Origin: Poecilobothrus nobilitatus
Taxonomy: Eukaryota > Arthropoda > Insecta > Diptera > Dolichopodidae
DNA: 64,000 bases
Assembly: GCA_947095535.1 (NCBI GenBank)
Contig: OX352774.1
Location: 77,996,416-78,060,415 of the forward strand
Reading direction: 5' to 3'
The translations under genes and the position numbers were made by a program. Positions 59,939 through 64,000 of this stretch are shown here, in pieces. How positions within the stretch are numbered: position 1 is the stretch's first letter; each line of letters begins with the position of its first letter. The notes beneath the pieces were generated by a model. It did not search any database. It saw only the letters and a list, made by a program, of their open reading frames with translations, and had not been told where the DNA came from.

Positions 59939-60645
59939 AGCACATTTCCAAAAAAAATTTTGAAAAAATGTGTCTATTACTTTCACTCTGTCTGTTCGTC
60001 CGTCCGTCCGCCTGTTTACAAAACTTCTACACTGTTAAAGATAGAAAAAAAAAATTTCAACCATGCCTAGATCTCATAAAAAAATGTTGTAGAACAAATT
60101 TTTAATGCAGCTCCTCCAACTTTGAAAAAGCCCTATTTTTAAATGTGTATATCTCATGTTCTACTTAACATTTTTCTAACCTGAAAACGTAATTTGACAT
60201 AGGAATTTTTTTGCCTTTCTAAATCATTATTAAAATTATACATTTTTTTTTAAAATTTAGTTTTTAAATTTACCGTTATGTGAAACCCAAATTTCGCAAT
60301 ATTTTTCTACCTTCATAACAAACTTCATAATACGCCGACACGCTTTTAGATAGGGACTTGAAATTTTAAGGTAAGAAAGAACTTTTAGAATTAGTATAAG
60401 TTTCCTCAGAAATTTTTTTTGGACCATCCCCTGTTTATGAGCTATTAGGGCTCAATCATTTTAAATTTCCTTTTTTTAGACACCTTTAACTTAGACACCT
60501 GTACAAATTTTTCTTCGGAAAGACAAAAAATAAAGCTTCAGTATTTTATTTTTGCATGTGTTAACGGTTTTTCTTAGTTATAAAGGGTTCCGAACTTACA
60601 GCCCCTCAAAATTGCAAAAAATTCCTATTTCCACAATTGGAAATT
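59939..60645 (+). mobile_element. Family A copy, right end missing
   Basis: It starts AGCACATTTCCAAAAAAAAT with GTCCGTCCGTCCGCCTGTTT at 59998-60017. It follows the family A order through TTACCGTTATGTGAAACCC and CACCTGTACAAATTTTTCTT, then stops after GCCCCTCAAAATTGCAAAAA. Only about one internal unit is present. Confidence 0.85.
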
Positions 60646-60897
60646 GCTAACTTTACTCAATTCAATTGGTCGTGTTTTTAGAAAGATCTGATCAATTGAT
60701 AACATTTTTTCTAACAAATGGATTTCACGATGGATTTTTTTAGAACAGGTAATATTAGTCAACAACATATGACAACAAAACCATATTTACCAATGTTTTT
60801 GTCCGATATTTCAAGTTGACAGTTTGAAAATCACCTTCTCTGACAAATTTTCATATAATATCAGTATTCTGCTGCAATGAAATGAAAGACAAGGTTT

Positions 60898-61325
60898 AAC
60901 AAGGCAGTATGCAAAAGGAAGGATTTTAAAAGGTGTATACATTTTTTTTAGTTATTTTTTAAGTAAAAAAAAATATTGTGAAAGGTGAAGAGACATTTTC
61001 TTTAATTTTAAGGAAACCTTTTACAATTTATTTTTACATTGAATTTCATGTCGTGTAATATTTTTAGATAAACAAAAATAAAGGATAACTTGACATATAA
61101 ATCGTTAAAAGTTTGAAGATAGATTTGGGGTGAGGAGAGATGTAAAAAAATGTGTGGACATTATTAAATTGTTTTATGAGGCTTGTCAATTATTAAAATT
61201 TCATTGTTCCATCTTAATTGTTGTAGACGGTTTGTAAACAGGTGGAAGGGGATAATGCTTATTAGTTTCCCAAAGAGAGAAACTAATAAACAAATCTTTT
61301 GAAATTTTTTTGAAAAATATTTTAA
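60898..61325 (-). mobile_element. Family A remnant, minus orientation
   Basis: The start AACAAGGCAGTATGCAAAAG and GATTTTAAAAGGTGTATACA correspond to the family A right end. GTTTGTAAACAGGTGG, GAGAAACTAATAAACAAATC and TTTTTTTGAAAAATATTTTA correspond to its left end. The middle is mostly lost. With the preceding copy it forms an inward-facing pair. Confidence 0.6.
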
Positions 61326-61490
61326 AAAGAAAACGAACAATTTTATCCATTTCCTATGACTCTTAAAAGTTACGAGGTTTAAAGCTTAAGATCTGGAATT
61401 AAAGATGAAAAGTTTCTAAAAAGAATTTTTTTTTGTGTTGATTTTAGTAAGCTATATACACTTATCTCGAGTAACAAAATCCATTATGAG

Positions 61491-61622
61491 GCGTGGTTGT
61501 AAATGTCATAAGGGAGTGTCGTAATTATTCTTAAGACGTGTGTGAAATTCGAACCCACATTCCCTCGGTATTTACAGCGTATCTTATACGCTCTTATACA
61601 TACTAGGCCACCGAGGCCCCCA
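61491..61622 (-). mobile_element. SINE1 copy, 3'-truncated, minus strand
   Basis: On the minus strand it reads GGGGGCCTCGGTGGCCTAGT (A box), GTGGGTTCGAATTTCACAC (B box) and a body ending near CATTTACAACCACGCCTC. No poly-A remains at 61490. The body hairpin is disturbed by a small insertion (GTCATAAG, then an extra GTGTCGTAA). Confidence 0.85.
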
Positions 61623-64000
61623 TAAGACATCGTTTCGCACTCTAAAGATTTTTCAATATTTTGAAGTTTAAATGTAAGCATACCTACCTATTTAGAAATC
61701 ACGAAAATTTAATTCTCAATTTCGACATACTAAATATTTTTTCGAAGTTTTGTAACTATAGTAATTCTCTATTCCTATTATAATATAACAAAAAACCTTA
61801 AAAATATAAATAATATTTATTCGTTTATTTTAATAGAAATATTTATTCATCTTCATAGGTTTTGATAGTTTACTTTTTGATGCAAAACAATGTTTATAAA
61901 TAAAAAATTTCTAAATAAATTTAATAGTTTGTTTAAAACATTTTTTTAATATGGTTAAAATAACAACTAGCTAATTAAGCTCAATATGGAAAATTGATTG
62001 AGGTATTGAATGCTAATAAAAATATACTTCAAGGAATCAACAAAATTCATATTCTTCGAGAATTTTATACTTACATTTAAAAAAAAAATATTTGACTCAT
62101 TTGGTTTTGAATTTCCGTTTGCCGTTTACCGTTTTGATACTATTTTCTCATAACAATGGTTGTCAACTGGTTTCTCTTTCATTCCTTCTTCTTTACAACT
62201 TCTGCACTACATATTATAAGAAATTCATGCTCCGTAATTATCCCTACGGTTTTCGCAGTATTTATATAATGGTAATTTAGAAGTTCTTTCGTTCTTGTTT
62301 GTTGGTTAAAAGAGAGCCAAATCATTCTTGATGTTTTGCAATTACTTCTGTTACTCTCTAACTAGATTTTGCTTTTATTCCCTATTACTCATAAAACGAC
62401 AAAACTTTTTAAGCTAAATTTTTATGACAAATCTTTTTAAGCTAATTTTTTTTATGTATTTCAGTTTTTTTATGTATTTTTTATATACATTAAAATAATT
62501 AACATAATATATATATATATATGTATTAGGTCTAATGTTTATAATATAATCTTTTAGTAAATTTTTTTTTAAATTTTATGAATTGTTCGACTTATATTTG
62601 CCGCAAATATTTGATGACGCACGACAAATTGATATTGACCCCTTATCATATATTTCTTATTAATCAAATTAAATACATAATAATTATATTTAATGATAAT
62701 GGTTTTGTTGTAAAATTTGCCCCTTGTATATATATATATAGATATGTATATTGAATAAACATTTAGATGTAAACGAATGAAAGGGTATCAGAAGAATTAA
62801 TTTTAGATTCAATTTATTAACGGGTGTCTAAACATAAAACTTTGGATTCAAAATATTTATTATGCTGGTGTTTGGAAATGCGGGAGATTGAAATAAGCAA
62901 AAAACGGGAGAAGAGTGTCTATATAGTATTTAATATTGAATAACTGCATGATAAATTCGTTAAAAAGTGTTTACTTATATAAAACCCAAAAAGTTTGTTC
63001 AAAAGTTTTTAGATAGAACAGACTATTATGTAAACTTAAAGTTGAAATGTCTTAAGGACATTCTGTAATGAGACTATTTGAAATTTTTAACCTTTTCTTT
63101 CTCATCTTACATAATTCAATACCTATTGAGACACTCTGTGTAGTATTTTATTTTTGGAGTGACGCAAAACCTTAATTAAGAAGGCGTTTTTAATTGACGA
63201 GTGACATTTTTAACCTCTGGTTTCGATGATTAAACAGTATTTTGAAAAAGTTTTTGCTGTACTTTAGTTTGGCCAAAAGAGCATTTATTTTGAAAATTTA
63301 ATTCAAAGATTTAAGATTGAAGCAAATCATAATTTGTGAATTAATTTGTGAATAATTAATATATCCAAAATTAATTAATCCATGACGTAATATTTTTTAT
63401 GTACTCTAAGGCGGTGGTTGCACTTCACGTTTTTCATTATTTTTAGTAGCTTGTTAACACTGATTTTAAAACCTTTACGAATCCTTTTTTGCTATCATCT
63501 TCACCTGGGTGTAAAATTTATTTCGGATTATAATAACTTTTTTTTTCCTCATCTCCACTTTGCTATATGTTATGTACAAATGAAATACTAATAATTGAAA
63601 ATTCTGTTTTTTATTATAATTTTTTTTTTTTACAAAAAATGTAAAATACAATAACTATATTAATAAAAAACGTGAAAAATTTGTATAGTTTCATTATATT
63701 AATAACAACTCCAAGATATTTTATATTTATTTTACTAATAAAATATTTATTTTATTTTTCAAGTCAATTTTTTATCTACTAACATTACAGTTGAGGCATC
63801 GTTTATTTTACAGTGGAAATTAAGTTTATCCTCTGACAACATTTCTTCTTCATTCTTCCCACAAAATTTATTAAATGGAGAAAATAAGAACTAGAATGAC
63901 TGTTTACCAAAAGCTCGTAAAATGATTAAATGCTTTTGGTGGGCATTAGTTGCAAAGGGACGAATTTTATATAAATCTCTAGAAACAAATAAGAATCAGT
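61623..64000. other. AT-rich non-coding stretch
   Basis: TA microsatellites occur at about 62505-62522 and 62728-62741. The 62-residue frame at 62092 shows no recognisable domain. No other feature was supported. Confidence 0.5.

Noticed and set aside
62092..62280. Frame with CGTAATTATCCCTACGG-like text recalling the LINE piece at 36.9 kb
   Set aside because: The shared stretch is short and the rest does not align with LINE protein in any frame.
1..64000. CRISPR arrays, operons, bacterial or phage gene clusters
   Set aside because: There are no regularly spaced repeats with unique spacers, no dense gene order and no ribosome-binding sites. The repeats are eukaryotic mobile elements.

Overview
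The window is very AT-rich (roughly three quarters A+T by eye), full of long A and T runs, and holds no long open reading frame and no recognisable host exon. It is non-coding nuclear DNA of an animal. An insect, most likely a fly (Diptera), is my best guess. The evidence is the LINE 3' ends carrying an RNase H tail, a C-terminal Cys/His cluster, a 3' UTR beginning GTGGTATCA and a CCTAA- or CCTA-type tail, plus repeat ends built on GGACGGACGGAC and TATACCCG, a style I know from fly genomes. The species cannot be named from this sequence. It could be intergenic or a very long intron.

Almost everything that can be identified is mobile or repetitive DNA. The labels below are mine. Family A (eight copies or fragments: 3.3-4.6, 26.0-26.3, 39.1-40.9, 51.0-51.7, 54.7-55.2, 55.4-58.5, 59.9-60.6 and 60.9-61.3 kb) is a non-coding element with a CCGT/GGAC microsatellite at one end and internal repeats of about 477 bp. 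Family B sits inside one A copy (56.5-58.0 kb), with a remnant at 8.6 kb. Three tRNA-derived SINE families are present: SINE1 at 17.9, 22.4, 41.3 and 61.5 kb; SINE2 at 13.0-13.7, 17.2, 29.3-29.6 and 42.0-42.3 kb; SINE3 at 25.7 and 29.6 kb. Six dead, 5'-truncated LINE pieces lie at 9.4-9.6, 23.5-24.9, 35.6-35.7, 36.7-37.0, 49.7-50.1 and 52.7-53.3 kb. Non-autonomous DNA elements or foldbacks with inverted ends lie at 5.7-6.0, 6.3-6.7, 13.8-14.1, 14.3-15.0, 18.6-19.7, 31.4-31.6, 43.5-44.3 and 47.9-48.4 kb. Tandem repeats fill smaller patches, for example 12.75, 21.8, 47.0-47.5 and 54.0-54.5 kb.

Two relationships tie parts of the window together. The 3' tail of the LINE at 23.5-24.9 kb resembles the 3' ends of SINE2 and of family C (8.8-9.1 and 27.0-27.3 kb), as expected if they share retrotransposition machinery. 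Family B inserted cleanly into a family A copy and itself carries an older A-like segment in the opposite orientation, so A-like sequence has been in this genome through more than one wave of insertion.
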